Position numbers and translations under genes: made by a program
Notes under the pieces: model-generated
Told to the model about the DNA's origin: nothing
What the model saw: the letters and a program-made list of their open reading frames with translations, nothing else
The model's database searches: none
NCBI GenBank assembly: GCA_026260175.1
Contig: JAKCWW010000205.1
Span: 33,780 to 79,149 of the forward strand
DNA: 45,370 nucleotides
Source of the DNA: Reticulitermes lucifugus
Lineage: Eukaryota; Arthropoda; Insecta; Blattodea; Rhinotermitidae
Direction: 5' to 3'
In this document: in pieces, positions 22,075 to 32,137 of the stretch
How the letters are laid out: the number at the start of each line of letters is the position of its first letter
Position numbering within the stretch: position 1 is the first letter of the stretch

Positions 22075-22162
22075 TGGTCTACCCTAAAGATGAAACGCCG
22101 GTAACTATTCACCAATCGACATGGTGCCATACACCAGAAGACTTAATCTTCATTAACCATAC
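22075..22162 (+). mobile_element. Solo right half of a palindromic MITE
   Basis: CGGTAACTATTCACCAATCG followed by GGTGCCATAC and GACTTAATCTTCATTAAC matches the right arm of the copy at 43577-43775 almost base for base, including its terminal TCTTCAT(C/T)AAC. It lies 50 bases from the complete palindrome at 22213-22432, which belongs to a different subfamily. Confidence 0.6.
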
Positions 22163-22212
22163 TATGAAAACCTCAAACCACGCATATACCTGTGTGATTT
22201 CAGGCTTCCGCC

Positions 22213-22432
22213 GCGGTGTGAGGTCTTTACTCTTCTGGGATGTTATGCAGCGTTGATTGGTAGTTACCGACGTTTCAGGACAGCGTATTGGTCCTATTTC
22301 AAGGGCCAAGCAGTCCAAGCAGTTTTTGTATTGTTTGGCCCTTGAAGATGGAACCGATAGGCTGTCCCGAAACGTCGATAACTAACTACCAAGAAACGCT
22401 GCATAACATTCCAGAAGAGTGAAGAGCTCACG
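22213..22432. mobile_element. Palindromic MITE, complete copy
   Basis: Two long arms (22213-22309 and 22335-22432) are inverted copies with roughly 85% identity and a 25-base loop. Shared words run from the outside in: GAGGTCTTTACTCTTCTGG, TGTTATGCAGCG, TTGGTAGTTA, CGACGTTTC, GGACAGC and AAGGGCCAA. The element is non-coding. Frames on either strand give the spurious LLFWDVMQR peptide. CACGCATATA occurs on both sides (near 22179 and 22429), but at unequal distances, so the target duplication is unclear. Confidence 0.8.
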
Positions 22433-24740
22433 CATATATCTGTTTGGGTGTTCCCTATTACGTCCGCGATAGGAAAAAGTAAAAAACATTTATATTTTAT
22501 ATACTGAATTTACATGAAGATAATTCGTACTAAACATAGAGACGGCAGTAAACAGTTATCCTATTCCTTTATTATTCTGATGTATTATAACAAGAAATAA
22601 GTGGACTGAGAAACGAAGGCAAGACTTTTAAAGCCAGTTTAAAGCTATATGAACACTTGTAACAAACACCCACTTATAAACGATGATCGAAGGCTGACAG
22701 AAAATCACTGAGGATTGACTGCGTAAAACAAATTTACCTGGTGCAAGAATAGTTCGCGCTCATAGTATTAAGTGGGGCGTTTCAAGAAAATAAATTCCGC
22801 ACATCTCATCTTTGGACCGAGGACAATTCGGTTTTTTAAGCCTGTCCCATCGTGACGCGAGAAGCCACATTGAGGTCACCGAAGGCGAAAATAATCGGTT
22901 GTATCACAAGAATACATCGCCATCTCGTTGTGAAACTGCACGATTCGAGCCTTGGCCTCCTCTTTATGTCAGCCAACAGTCTTCAGATGTAACCAAGATT
23001 TATAGGACACAGGAACGAGTCAACTTCAGACGGTGTCTAAAAGTACGTCAATACCTCACCAAATGCGGAATTTCATTTTATCAGTTTTGAAATCGGCGGT
23101 ATCTGACTTCATGTCATTTTAAGTTCTTTAATGCGTGTGCACAAGCAAATAATGGTGATTTTCGCAACAATATAAACGTATTTCTGGAGGAAGGCCTGTA
23201 CAGCGTTTATACTTTCCCGGTTGCCACTGAAATGTCTCATTTGTTACTTTTTATATTTTGTGTGTAGTTTATTTGTAAACACTTATGTGCTTTTCGTGTC
23301 AAAGAAGGAAAAGAAAATTTGGGCTTGGTGACTTGGTGACACTATTTAAAGCACAGTAGTTAATATACACTTTTGTGACCGATTGTCTTTATGTGTTTCG
23401 CTGACCTGACAATTAAGAAGAATTATTTCCCTAAAGAGCATTAACAGATTACTCTTTGTAAATAAAATGCCTTGTCTTCTGTGAAGTTGGGGCTGAATTT
23501 TCAGACAGCAGATGAACTAAGCTCTCTTTAACTGCTCGACTTCTTTCGTCTACTGAATATTCAAGGCAGTCTGCTTTCCATCACGTTACTTTCTTCGTTT
23601 CCTAACGCTTTACCTTGTCTCGAACCTACCTTTACCAGAGTAATGACTGGGCACTGCCTGGGAACTTTCAGATCCGTTAAATTAATTTTTAGTTCCATGA
23701 AATAAAAGTCATACTTCTACTCTCTTTTTAGGTGCTTTCGCAAAATTGAGAAAAGCGACTTTTAGCTTTGTCATGCCTGTCTGTCTGTCCGTCCCTCCGC
23801 ATGGAACAAATCGGCTCCCACTGGAAGTATTTTCATGAAATTTGATATTTGCGTATGTTTCGAAAATCTGTCGAAAAAATTCATTTCATTAAAATCTGCA
23901 ATAATAACGGGTATTTTACATGATGACCTAGGTATAGTTATGATAATATCTCGCCCAATTCTTCTTAGAAAGACAAATGTTTCAGACAAAAGTTGTAGAC
24001 AAAATCAAAACACACATTTTATGTTCAACAACTTTTTCCGAAAAACATGCCGTTTATGAGATAACATAGAAAAATACGGTAGAACCAGGCAGGCCACAGA
24101 TGAAAATATAATATGGCGCATGCGTTTTGCATGCTGGATAACTAAGGCTACACATACACACTCGGAATATGTAACACTTATCGCTTTTCCATGGCAACAA
24201 TGTTTACGCGAACGCGCCTCAATGTTACGTTATATCTATGTACATTTTTCTCTTGTTTCTTCTTTTTCTTTCTTTCTTCCTTTCTTCTTCGTGTTAAGCT
24301 CCTCTCCTCCCTTCCATGAACACCCAGTTTACTGAACACTTCAATGACCCTGGTACTAACGCGTATGCATGGAGCTGACCTACGAAGATATCGGTTTGGT
24401 ACGTACGCACAGTTTCTTTTTTCTCTTCAGACTAAAAAGGTTTAACAGCAAACTCGGTTCCCTTAACCTCCAATTTTCGATGAGACTTCGGTTAACGACA
24501 GTGCTTTTCAGGAACTTATCCCCGCCTTTTGCAAGGGATTGCTACACTTAGCTACTGCAATTTTGGTCCAGGGCGGGACATGGGAGTGTTTTTCCTGAAC
24601 GCACATATAATGTGACTGGAACCAATATAAAGATATCCAGTGTATATAAAACAAGCGATAAAATACCGCTTGTGCTGGAAAGACTCCATAATACGTACCT
24701 CCGTTTGTTCTGTTAAGAACAGCTTTGAAAATTAAGGAGA
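22433..24740. other. Unassigned block
   Basis: No gene recognised. From 23780 to 24080 a stretch with TGTCTGTCTGTCCGTCC followed by TGAAATTTGATATTTG has the look of a dispersed insect repeat. A T/C-rich tract lies at 24244-24312. Both are descriptive only. Confidence 0.5.
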
Positions 24741-24913
24741 ATATGGAGCACTGGTGGAACGAACTTGAACGGGGGGAAACCGAAGTGCTTGGAGTAAAAC
24801 CTGTCTTATTGTTACTCTGTCCACCAAAAATCCTACGTTGAATGGCCCGGGCTCGAAACCGAGCCTCCGCGGTGAGAGGATGACGACTAACAGACTGACC
24901 CATGGTACGGCCA
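24741..24913 (-). mobile_element. SINE family A copy, nearly full head to mid-body
   Basis: On the minus strand it begins TGGCCGTACCATGGGTCAG, close to TGGCCGTGCCATAGCTCAG of the complete copy. It continues through CCGCGGAGGCTCGGTTTCGA, then GGTGGACAGAGTAACAATAAG, CTTCGGTTTCCC and CCACCAGTGCTCCATA. The 3' hairpin and tail are lost. The B box is mutated (GTTTCGAGCCC). Confidence 0.75.
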
Positions 24914-25011
24914 ACATACAATCCATATGCTCTGTTCCTACCTCACAGAGAGCAACTTGTGTCTCCGTTACAAAGGCCTATCTTTTGACGCTGTTTAGGA
25001 TAATAATTGGC

Positions 25012-25176
25012 ATGGAATCTGATAATCATAAGAAGGCCCTCGATATATTGTGTGAGCAAAATGCAGAGACGAGATTGAATACTGATGATGAGTGTTTATT
25101 CAGTCTGTGTGATTTGCTGTGTTCACTTCCAGACAATCTCAATAATCATCCACTGAGAGTGAATAAGTGCGTTTGA
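25012..25176 (+). CDS. Possible small ORF or exon remnant, unrecognised
   Basis: Fifty-four codons from ATG to TGA, with the frame open upstream into unrelated SINE sequence. The peptide is acidic with a run of six cysteines (ESDNHKKALDILCEQN near the start, CLFSLCDLLCSLP in the second half). It looks less random than neighbouring frames and could form two short helices, but there is no motif I recognise and no clear splice or promoter signal. It may be an exon fragment, a decayed transposon piece or chance. Confidence 0.15.
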   Translation: MESDNHKKALDILCEQNAETRLNTDDECLFSLCDLLCSLPDNLNNHPLRVNKCV

Positions 25177-25601
25177 GTTTCGTGTTTGTTTTCTAGACGG
25201 CCATGTTTACTCGTGAATCCTAATTATTTGCTTGTATTTCAAATTATTTCAGCCGTAATGCCTTTTTGTGTGGCAAATGAAAACAAACGTTTCAAATACT
25301 CGCACTTTACAGTGTTTTACTTGAAATTGCCAATTTTACGGTATTTATAAAGAAGCAACAAAAACTAGCATTCGGGAATTGAATATCTAGACGCAGTAAC
25401 AGAGCACAAGTATCAAAGCTGTTATGCTAAGCATACATTTCCCAAATTCTTGAATTATATGATTATACTGTGCTTTAATTTTTACTGCTCTGCATCGTAA
25501 TGTCAATTACATTACTTCAGTGCAGTTTATTTTACGGAAAACCTTTTCAAAGAAGGCGCATTTTTGCTAGTCGGTGACAAATAGGGCTGACGTCATGTTT
25601 G

Positions 25602-25670
25602 TAGCAGATTACACCAACAAGTACGAGTAACAGTTTGCAGAGCGCTCGTACTTGTTTGTATCGCCTGCTA
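25602..25670. repeat. Inverted repeat with 12 bp perfect core
   Basis: AACAAGTACGAG (25616-25627) and CTCGTACTTGTT (25645-25656) pair perfectly around a 17-base loop. Weaker pairing (TAGCAG / CTGCTA) extends the arms outward to about 25602 and 25670. It could be a small MITE or a chance hairpin. Confidence 0.6.
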
Positions 25671-26329
25671 TAATTGTCAATATCCAGACACTCATTCCAC
25701 GAAGTGCATTTATAAGTCACGTTTTGTCCTCAAAATAGCACAATAAACAGATCGATGCAAGAGAAACACCGCCTCTCCAGCAGCAATAATTACCATCCCT
25801 GAAGGCGAGTGGTAGATATAATTACAATGTACTGTTTGTATTGCCCTGTAAGCAGTGAGTCCGAAGTACGAAGGACACAATTATCTATCCGCCTACTCTG
25901 TTCCCTGGGGTGGAGCAGGAGAGAGAAATCACACTAAACATAATAACGGATATAAAAGGAAAGAAAATACTTTAACTTTATTATTAATTTAAGACATTGT
26001 ATGTGGGATCGCATGGCAAGATAATTAGTGAATAATGAATTAAAAAAGATGTATGAAACAAAGCTCGTGGCCTAATTGCTGGTACTATGGCCGCATTTGT
26101 CTAGTGAGACTGTGTAATGCTACATAAGTATGAGCAAAACTAACGGCTCTAGGGCTGTGATTTGATCCCGGGACCTCAAGCATACGAAACACAGCGAAGC
26201 ATATATTCGGTAAGAGAAAGTAAAGCTGGGAGACAGTATGAGAGAGTGTCCGATGAAAATGCTTGGAAATGAGGGAGAAGAACCTGGAGAAGAATGTGTG
26301 ACTAGGTCCTTCATACATTGAACTACACA

Positions 26330-26550
26330 TCTAATATTGCTGGGGTGAACGACATGAGTGATGTGGGCCGGATATGTAAAAGACTGCGGGAAATAAAAAC
26401 CACGTTCAAAGTTCTGGCCAGAAAATTTTAGGGGATGAGAAAGATTGGGAGACCTATGCCTAAACATAAAGATAATATTAAAATATATCTTAAAGAAATA
26501 AGGTGTAAGAGTGTTGACAGGATTCATATGGTTCAGGACTGGGTCAAATA
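26330..26550 (+). pseudogene. Non-LTR reverse-transcriptase C-terminal fragment
   Basis: One frame reads VNDMSDVGRICKRLRE ... RKF, a stop, then KIGRPMPKHKDNIKIYL and KEIRCKSVDRIHMVQDW. This follows the conserved tail of insect endonuclease-reverse transcriptases (GRPRRRWEDNIKMDLKEVG ... W). Stops and many substitutions show it is dead. It lies about 100 bases beyond the end of the coding exon at 26654, on the opposite strand. Confidence 0.55.
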
Positions 26551-26653
26551 ACCAGCTTTGCTGAACATGGCAACGAACTAGATTGAGCTACATATATTAT
26601 ACCTATACGAATCAAAACTGTTAGAACAGACTTACAATACTAATGTTACTCAC

Positions 26654-27713
26654 GTAGTATGACGACTTGAAGCGCGGGATCCTGTCCTCTCTCTGGACCT
26701 CACTCGTACCCAGCTTCTCGTACGTACCGTTAAGTTTGCACGGTGTTCCGTAGATTATCGCATTCCTAACACTGTTCGGCACACTGGACAAGTCCTCGTG
26801 CTGGCTGCAGCATGAACTGGAGAAGCCGCTGCTGCTGGTCGAGGACGAGGATGATCCCCTGAGGGTGGCCCTGCTGGCCCTGGCGGACTCTTCTAGCCTT
26901 TGCAGCAGCAACAAACGCGCTGTCTCCCTGTCTTCCAAAGGCCTGGTCTTAAGAGATCCGCCACTGCTACTGCTACTGTTACTCAAGGCCCGAGACATCT
27001 TTGTAAGTGGCTCTCTGTGACTCAGAGTCACTGATAAATTCCTGAGTGCTTCTTCAGAAGAAGAATTCGTTTGTATTGACTCAAGTTTGAGGTTAGTTTG
27101 AATAATACCTTTCAAGACTTCATTTCCTGTGCCTTCTGCTTCTTGTCTGATGGTGGTTGAAAGTTGGCTGAAGAGTTCTTGTGAGGAAGTATTTGTGGGG
27201 TTTGAGTGTTCCGTCGACTTTCCAGAATTCTGGTCGAAGGCATTATACGTTAAACTGGTGTACAACACTAACGCATTGTCCACGAAGGATTCTGGGGGGA
27301 ATTTATGGTGTCGTGGCCAGACAGGTCGCGGAATGCAGTAATCGACTTTGCCTTCCGGAATAGTGCTCAGTATGGCTGCGCTGGGGTACCGGTTGTGTCT
27401 TCTAGGACTAGTGTTGTTGCCTCTGACTGCCACTAGGCTGCTCTTCACACACCCAACGTTCTGATCGAAACCCGTGGTGGGGTCATCGCGTAGGATGGTG
27501 GGTTCAGCCGGGTCTTCATTCCCGCTCTCTGAGGAGGAGTTGTACCGATGGCTGCCGTAACCGGAGCTCGCCGATTTGTCAGGGAATTCAGGAGAACCGT
27601 GTTCTTGCTGCAGTTCTTGTTTTTGTTCTTGTTCTTGCTGCTGCTGTTGCCGCCGGCTCTTCCGGTCGCCACAGCTAGACTTGCCGTCGTTCTCGTCGAA
27701 GAGAGGATTCACT
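26654..27713 (-). CDS. Internal exon of an unrecognised Ser/Gln-rich protein
   Basis: This 1,060-base exon is read from 27713 down to 26654. The acceptor is a run of T ending GGCAG at 27714. The donor is TACTAC followed by GTGAGT at 26653. It starts in phase 2: its first A completes an Arg codon begun by AG at the end of the upstream exon. It then encodes 353 residues ending on a complete codon. Visible parts: VNPLFDENDG at the start, a Gln/Glu-rich tract at residues 18-36, SASSGYGS, and a long middle section with SSSEEALRNLS. A Ser/Gly-rich tract precedes an Arg/Leu-rich, probably helical stretch (ETARLLLLQRLEESARASR). A Ser/Cys-rich tract follows, and the exon ends near RIPRFKSSYY. Low complexity and the absence of a folded catalytic domain suggest a cytoplasmic scaffold or receptor tail, but this is inference. 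The 3' exon is not found in the 26 kb to the left. Confidence 0.85.
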
Positions 27714-27935
27714 CTGCCAAAAAAAAAGCACGCGGTATAATTGTCAGGACAGCTTAGTCTGCTAAGTAACTGCACGGCCATGTTTCGATCAACGATATAC
27801 GTAGATATTTTCCCTTCGTCATCATTGTGTTCAGCTGACTAGACCGGGAGTTCTTTCTCCGGAAGCAAGGCGTTTCTGGGACACGACGCCTTGTGCTGGT
27901 ACATATATAACACTATTTGGTAGCAGGTTGCTGCC

Positions 27936-28090
27936 TCCGTCTTGAAGGTAGTCCACAAGGCGTAGGCTGTGCAGCATACTCTTCTTGGACTACCCTAAAG
28001 ATGAGGCAGCAGTCTCTTCCGAAATATTGGTACACGTACACCAATCTGTGCGGAGTTATATCCCAGAACACGAAAATCGTCGTAACTAAC
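27936..28090 (+). mobile_element. Palindromic MITE, partial copy inside the intron
   Basis: GACTACCCTAAAGATGAGGC, then TTCCGAAATATTGGTAC and ATATCCCAGAACACG, is the right arm of the family. The left arm is reduced to TGAAGGTAGTCC. The minus strand gives VFWDITPHRLVYVYQYFG, the family's typical spurious peptide. CTACCCTAAAGATGA is also found at 22079 in another copy. Confidence 0.6.
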
Positions 28091-28512
28091 TCCGTGAGAA
28101 TGTCACGGCTAGCAGAATGGCTGGAGACAACCTGACCCCTAAGTTCCATCCTACGCCAAGCTCATTAGCCCTCTCCACAACTAGTTTACATACACTCCAG
28201 ACTTTACTACCTCCGTTTATATCAGTAAACACCTCTCAAGGAATTAGGCATGGCAGGTGTATAATCCCGAATGATCAAATTGTCTAAAATGGTTTGTGGT
28301 TCTTGGCAATATCTGGGGAGGGGGGGGGGGAAGAAAACTTCTATCACGATACTCGGTATCCGGAAGGAGATTCGAAAACGGGACCTATCGATTAAGAAGT
28401 ACCAGAACTAATCCCTTCACCACAGGTACCCATAAATGTACTAGGTACTTATTAATCAATTTCACAAGACCTCATTTAAACTTGACCTGCAAACGTATGT
28501 TTTGGTTGCCTG

Positions 28513-28704
28513 TTGCCTGGGCACCACGCCACGCGTACGGAGGTGAATTTCAAATATATTACCATATCCAAGCACAAGGTGACGGGGTTCAGCCTCAAGC
28601 TCCGGCACTTCATCCGGAAGAAAAGTGACTCTGGTAACAACGTACGAAGGCGTTTTGAAGAGAAAAGTCCGAAGTTTGAACTACGTAGACTCATATATGG
28701 TTAA
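28513..28704 (+). other. Coding-like open frame antisense to the intron
   Basis: Sixty-three codons with a strong C/G preference at third positions between about 28550 and 28625, unlike the AT-rich surroundings. The peptide is basic (KHKVTGFSLKLRHFIRKKSD, then RRRFEEKSPKFELRR). No motif is recognised and no splice signals were established. It might be an exon of a plus-strand gene, a captured transcript fragment or a transposon remnant. Confidence 0.15.
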
Positions 28705-30275
28705 GGTTATTATATCCTACTGCCAATTACAAGGTCACTCAAAGGATTGCAAAAAATTAGCATGCTTAAGTTTTAATCAGGCTACTGTTCTATATGCTTT
28801 TTGTACAAAGTGTATGAAAAGAAGTCGTGACTGTCTGTCGGTTTGTAACTATCATGTCCGAAAGTACTCGAAGGATTCTGGTGATATAGCTAGATAACCA
28901 GTATATAATATTAAGTACACACTTGTTTATCTGAAACTTTTCTTGGCACGGTGAAGATTTAGGAAATACAAAGAAAATTAATTTGGTTGTGCAGTGCAAT
29001 TAGCTTTGTATCTGCTAATGGGATGTTCTACATAGTATTGAAAACACCTGGACAATATGTTGTCTCTAAATTTGAATACGCCTCTACCTGCACGCTCTTG
29101 AAGGAAGGAACACTGCAGTGATATACCGCTTGTATTACCTGCAGCATTCACACCAGGTCAGAGTTGTTTACGAGAGTTGGAGCCGCCGCGGGCAACAAAA
29201 CAGAGCAGTATGGACTGACAACAATTAATATTACGTAAACGACATCGTTACAAAATGAAATTAATGCAACTTTCTCGGTACATTGCAAGTTACACAATGG
29301 CTGTTTATTTTGATTTTTTTAACGACGCTGTCAGTAGCACAGACTCTAGCTCTATATGTCAGGTGCTGACACTAGAGAATAACGAATATTATAGGTCAGA
29401 GAAGAAAGCCTTCGTGGCCTGATTTGAAGCAGTAACTTATCCTTATCTTTCCTGGATTGACTGTCGAAAAAGACGACACAATAGGTAATTCTGGGACGAG
29501 ATTTGGAGCAAGAGCCTTTGAAGACGAACCAGAAATCCTAACCACTTGACACATCGATACACACCGACAGACTTCAGCGTTACTATGTTCTTTGGTCTCT
29601 GAAATTTGATCTGTATAATGTGTTTTACATCCCAAAACAACGTTAATGTTCCAAAAAATTGTCCTCCATATGCTATCGAATTATATCTTCCGTTGTCCAT
29701 AAATTGAACATTCATAAGCACTTTCAAGGATATTACATTACTTTCTTACTTCGAGTGGGTAGCATTGCTGCCTCATATTCGGGAGTTTTCGGTTTTATAT
29801 CTCGGCCCGGACAGCAGTCATCCTGATATTAGTACTGATAAACATACAGACTTCCCGTCCGACAAAACTAATAGCTGTGTTGGACAGAAAGTCTAAATGT
29901 TCATCAATACTGCTAATACAACACAACGGGATGGAAGCCATTAAATTGACATCTGATACTTCCCACAGGTTTGCTGAGTCCAGTCTAAGTAAATGCAGGA
30001 ATAGGCTACGACCTCCTCCTCCATCATTTCCAATTCATTATTCACTGATCAACCCATCACTTGTCACAATAAGCCTTGAGTTTGCCCTACAGAAAGCGTC
30101 GTTAAATAAACCTCAGATAACTAAAATAAAACACAGTACGTGTATTTCCTCAAAGAGTAATAACTTGCATTGCAACAACTGGTCCGCTGCACAGTTTGGA
30201 TTCCTCTGTTGGCAGGTTAAGTAAAGATGCTGCATCAAATGGACATGTTCGTTCCCGTAGTCAGAGACCACTGAC

Positions 30276-30474
30276 CTGCTGACGGCGTATATCTCGAGTG
30301 GCCGGTCCACCTTGTGAGTGCAAATTAAGGCCAGAGGGTCGTCGGTTACAACCTCGGTGGAGACAACAGACGTGGTCTGACGTGAAGGGGCTCCTGCCAG
30401 CAGCCACTTGAGCATTCTTTCCCTGCTCCGGGCGCCAGCGGCTCCGTCCCGTTTTACCTCATCTTTTTTGGCTT
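30276..30474 (-). CDS. Upstream internal exon of the Ser/Gln-rich protein
   Basis: This 199-base exon is read from 30474 to 30276, after TTTTATTTGTTGCAG and before GTCAGT. Two bases complete a codon from an earlier exon, 65 codons follow, and a final AG is completed by the first base of the exon at 27713 to make Arg. The peptide starts AKKDEVKRDG, has a basic segment (GARSRERMLKWLLAG), a Thr/Ser/Val stretch (RQTTSVVSTEVVTDDP) and ends PLEIYAVS, joining to R-VNPLFDE. Phase agreement between two independently chosen junctions strongly supports the pair. The exon that should precede it, ending in phase 1, is not visible up to 45370. A charged segment leading into an NPLF motif would suit the start of a cytoplasmic tail, but that is speculation. 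Confidence 0.8.
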
Positions 30475-31836
30475 CTGCAACAAATAAAATAAGCTGCTAA
30501 AATGATAACTTAAAGAGCCTTATTTCATATGCACGATTATACAAAGAAGTGAGAATTTTAAGGTAGAAATTGTATGCATATTTTAGCAGTTGTGGCGCCT
30601 TCGCTGTTACCTCTAGATTCTGTAATTCTAACAATTCATGCTGTCGTACAAGCAGATTACAGACGGGGTGACGAGATCGCCGATATAGGGTGTTTCTGAA
30701 ATGTCTGTACAAAGAAGGAGGTGAGTTAGACATAGAAAAATAACACAAATATTCATACCAATATCGATCCGCTAAAGTTTCCTTTTCCAGTTACAGCCCA
30801 AAGAACTTTAGAATCCATTAACTGTCCAATTAAAGACATCCTGAAAAGTCCTATGTGAGATGCAGTACAAGTCCGAAAATATTCACGGATGTAGGTAACG
30901 TTTCGGGGAGTGTGACAGCCATTCATAATGCGCTGTTAAAGAATTTCTAGGTCGTAAGCAGAAAATAAAGAATAAAACCTGATCAAGTCAGTCCTTTGGT
31001 CCTCGAGTTATGAGATGATGTCGTTATCTTGGTTAATCGCCTCAAAACACACAAAATGTGTATAATTTTTCTCTGAAACGTCTGCTCGAAACATTTTTCG
31101 CTCCTGTAACCATTTTGTGAGTTACGCTCGAGATAGGCGCAGACACTCATGTGTATATTCATGTAAAGTATTCGTTATTGATGTCTGATTTTACTTAAAA
31201 CTGAAATGACATCAAACCTCTAAAAAAATCTTCGATATTAAATTTAATCGAGGCGGAGAGACACAGCGAAGTTAGTGGATACATTTTTAACTATAGTTGC
31301 GAACTCTGCAAAAATGAGCAACGTTTGATGTAATTGTTCCGCAGCTGTACTTTTGGGATGAGCTGCAGTGAGGCTGGGAGTTTGAGATGAGTCATTTCGC
31401 ACGTGCAAGCATGCGGCCGCGGCTCGCTTCACTTGCTGCACAGTTGCATAATCCAGCCTCACTCTGTGGCAACCTGTCGACCTGCTTTGTGAGTTTCGAG
31501 TCCGGTAAATCCAGCAGTGACTTTCAATGAAATCGAAGAAATTTATCGCTCCTCAGCACCACCCACCATGTCACAATGTAGGATATGTAACGGAGAACCG
31601 ATGGCTTAGAAAGCATTGCCATTTAAGATTTTGTTGACTTGCAATAAAATCGTCGAAGAATTAAATTAACTATTTGACCCAACAGTTTCCAGATAGCCCA
31701 GACGGAAATGCGATCACAGCTCCCAGAATGCAGTGCATTATTTAGTTATATCTGTTGTGTGTTAATTTCCTGAAAGCGGCGTCCTATTTAAATGTATAAA
31801 AATCATAACTATATCTCTTGCGAAACTTGGGCAAGG
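30475..31836. other. Unassigned sequence, probably intron
   Basis: It lies upstream of the exon at 30474 on the gene's strand, so it is probably intronic. The dispersed word at 31096-31140 (starting TTTTTCGCTCC) also occurs at 13724. An Ala-rich minus-strand frame at 31462-31244 (VQQVKRAAAACLHVR near its start) lies in a locally GC-rich patch but is not recognised. Confidence 0.5.
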
Positions 31837-31837
31837 A

Positions 31838-32105
31838 GACAGATGGCAGGTGCTTGATAACAGGGTGCTGAGGATTGTATATGATCCTAAGAGGAAGTAA
31901 CAGCAGGATGGTTAAAATTGCATAACAAGGAGCTTTATAGTCGTCATGCACTTTCCACCAAATATTGTTAGGATGATGAAATAAAGGAAGATGAGATGGC
32001 TACCGGAAAGACTCAAGGCAAGACATGAGAGAGCTCGTCGGAGATGGGAGGATAATATTCAAATAGACCTTAAAGGAACAGAATATGAAGATATGGACTA
32101 TTTTT
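31838..32105 (+). pseudogene. Non-LTR reverse-transcriptase C-terminal fragment
   Basis: Across at least two frameshifts it reads VLDNRVLRIVYDPKR, EEVTAGWLKLHNKEL, PNIVRMMK, RKMRW and RARRRWEDNIQIDLKGTE. These are the successive blocks of the insect endonuclease-reverse transcriptase tail (VLRRIFGPKR, WRKLHNEEL, PNIVRVIKS, RMRWAGH, RRRWEDNIKMDL). Frameshifts and stops show it is dead. It is followed within 40 bases by the Penelope-like element at 32138. Confidence 0.75.
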
Positions 32106-32137
32106 ATGGAATTCATCCCGTAGTATTTATAATAAGT

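Larger units (their letters stand above)
27714..30275 (-). other. Intron of the Ser/Gln-rich gene
   Basis: It is bounded by a CAG|GTCAGT donor (30275) and a T-tract-GGCAG acceptor (27714). It contains a palindromic-MITE derivative at 27936-28090, a G run at 28318-28330, a GC-rich coding-like patch at 28500-28704 on the opposite strand, and a weak tRNA-like segment near 29752. Another palindromic-family remnant may lie at 29590-29660, where the minus strand translates to LFWDVKHI. Confidence 0.75.

Noticed and set aside
24508-24921. 137-residue minus-strand open frame
   Set aside because: Most of it is SINE family A read on the minus strand; there is no protein-like motif.
26064-26185. tRNA-like SINE (GTGGCCTAATTGCTGG ... 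GATTTGATCCCGGGACC)
   Set aside because: Spacing between the boxes is too long and there is no shared body with the other SINEs.
27548-27757. Leu/Phe-rich plus-strand frame resembling a membrane protein
   Set aside because: It is the antisense shadow of the Gln-rich coding tract of the minus-strand exon.
29752-29860. tRNA-like SINE head (GTGGGTAGCATTGC ... GGTTTTATATCTC)
   Set aside because: The A and B boxes are only loosely matched and no second copy exists in the window to support a family.
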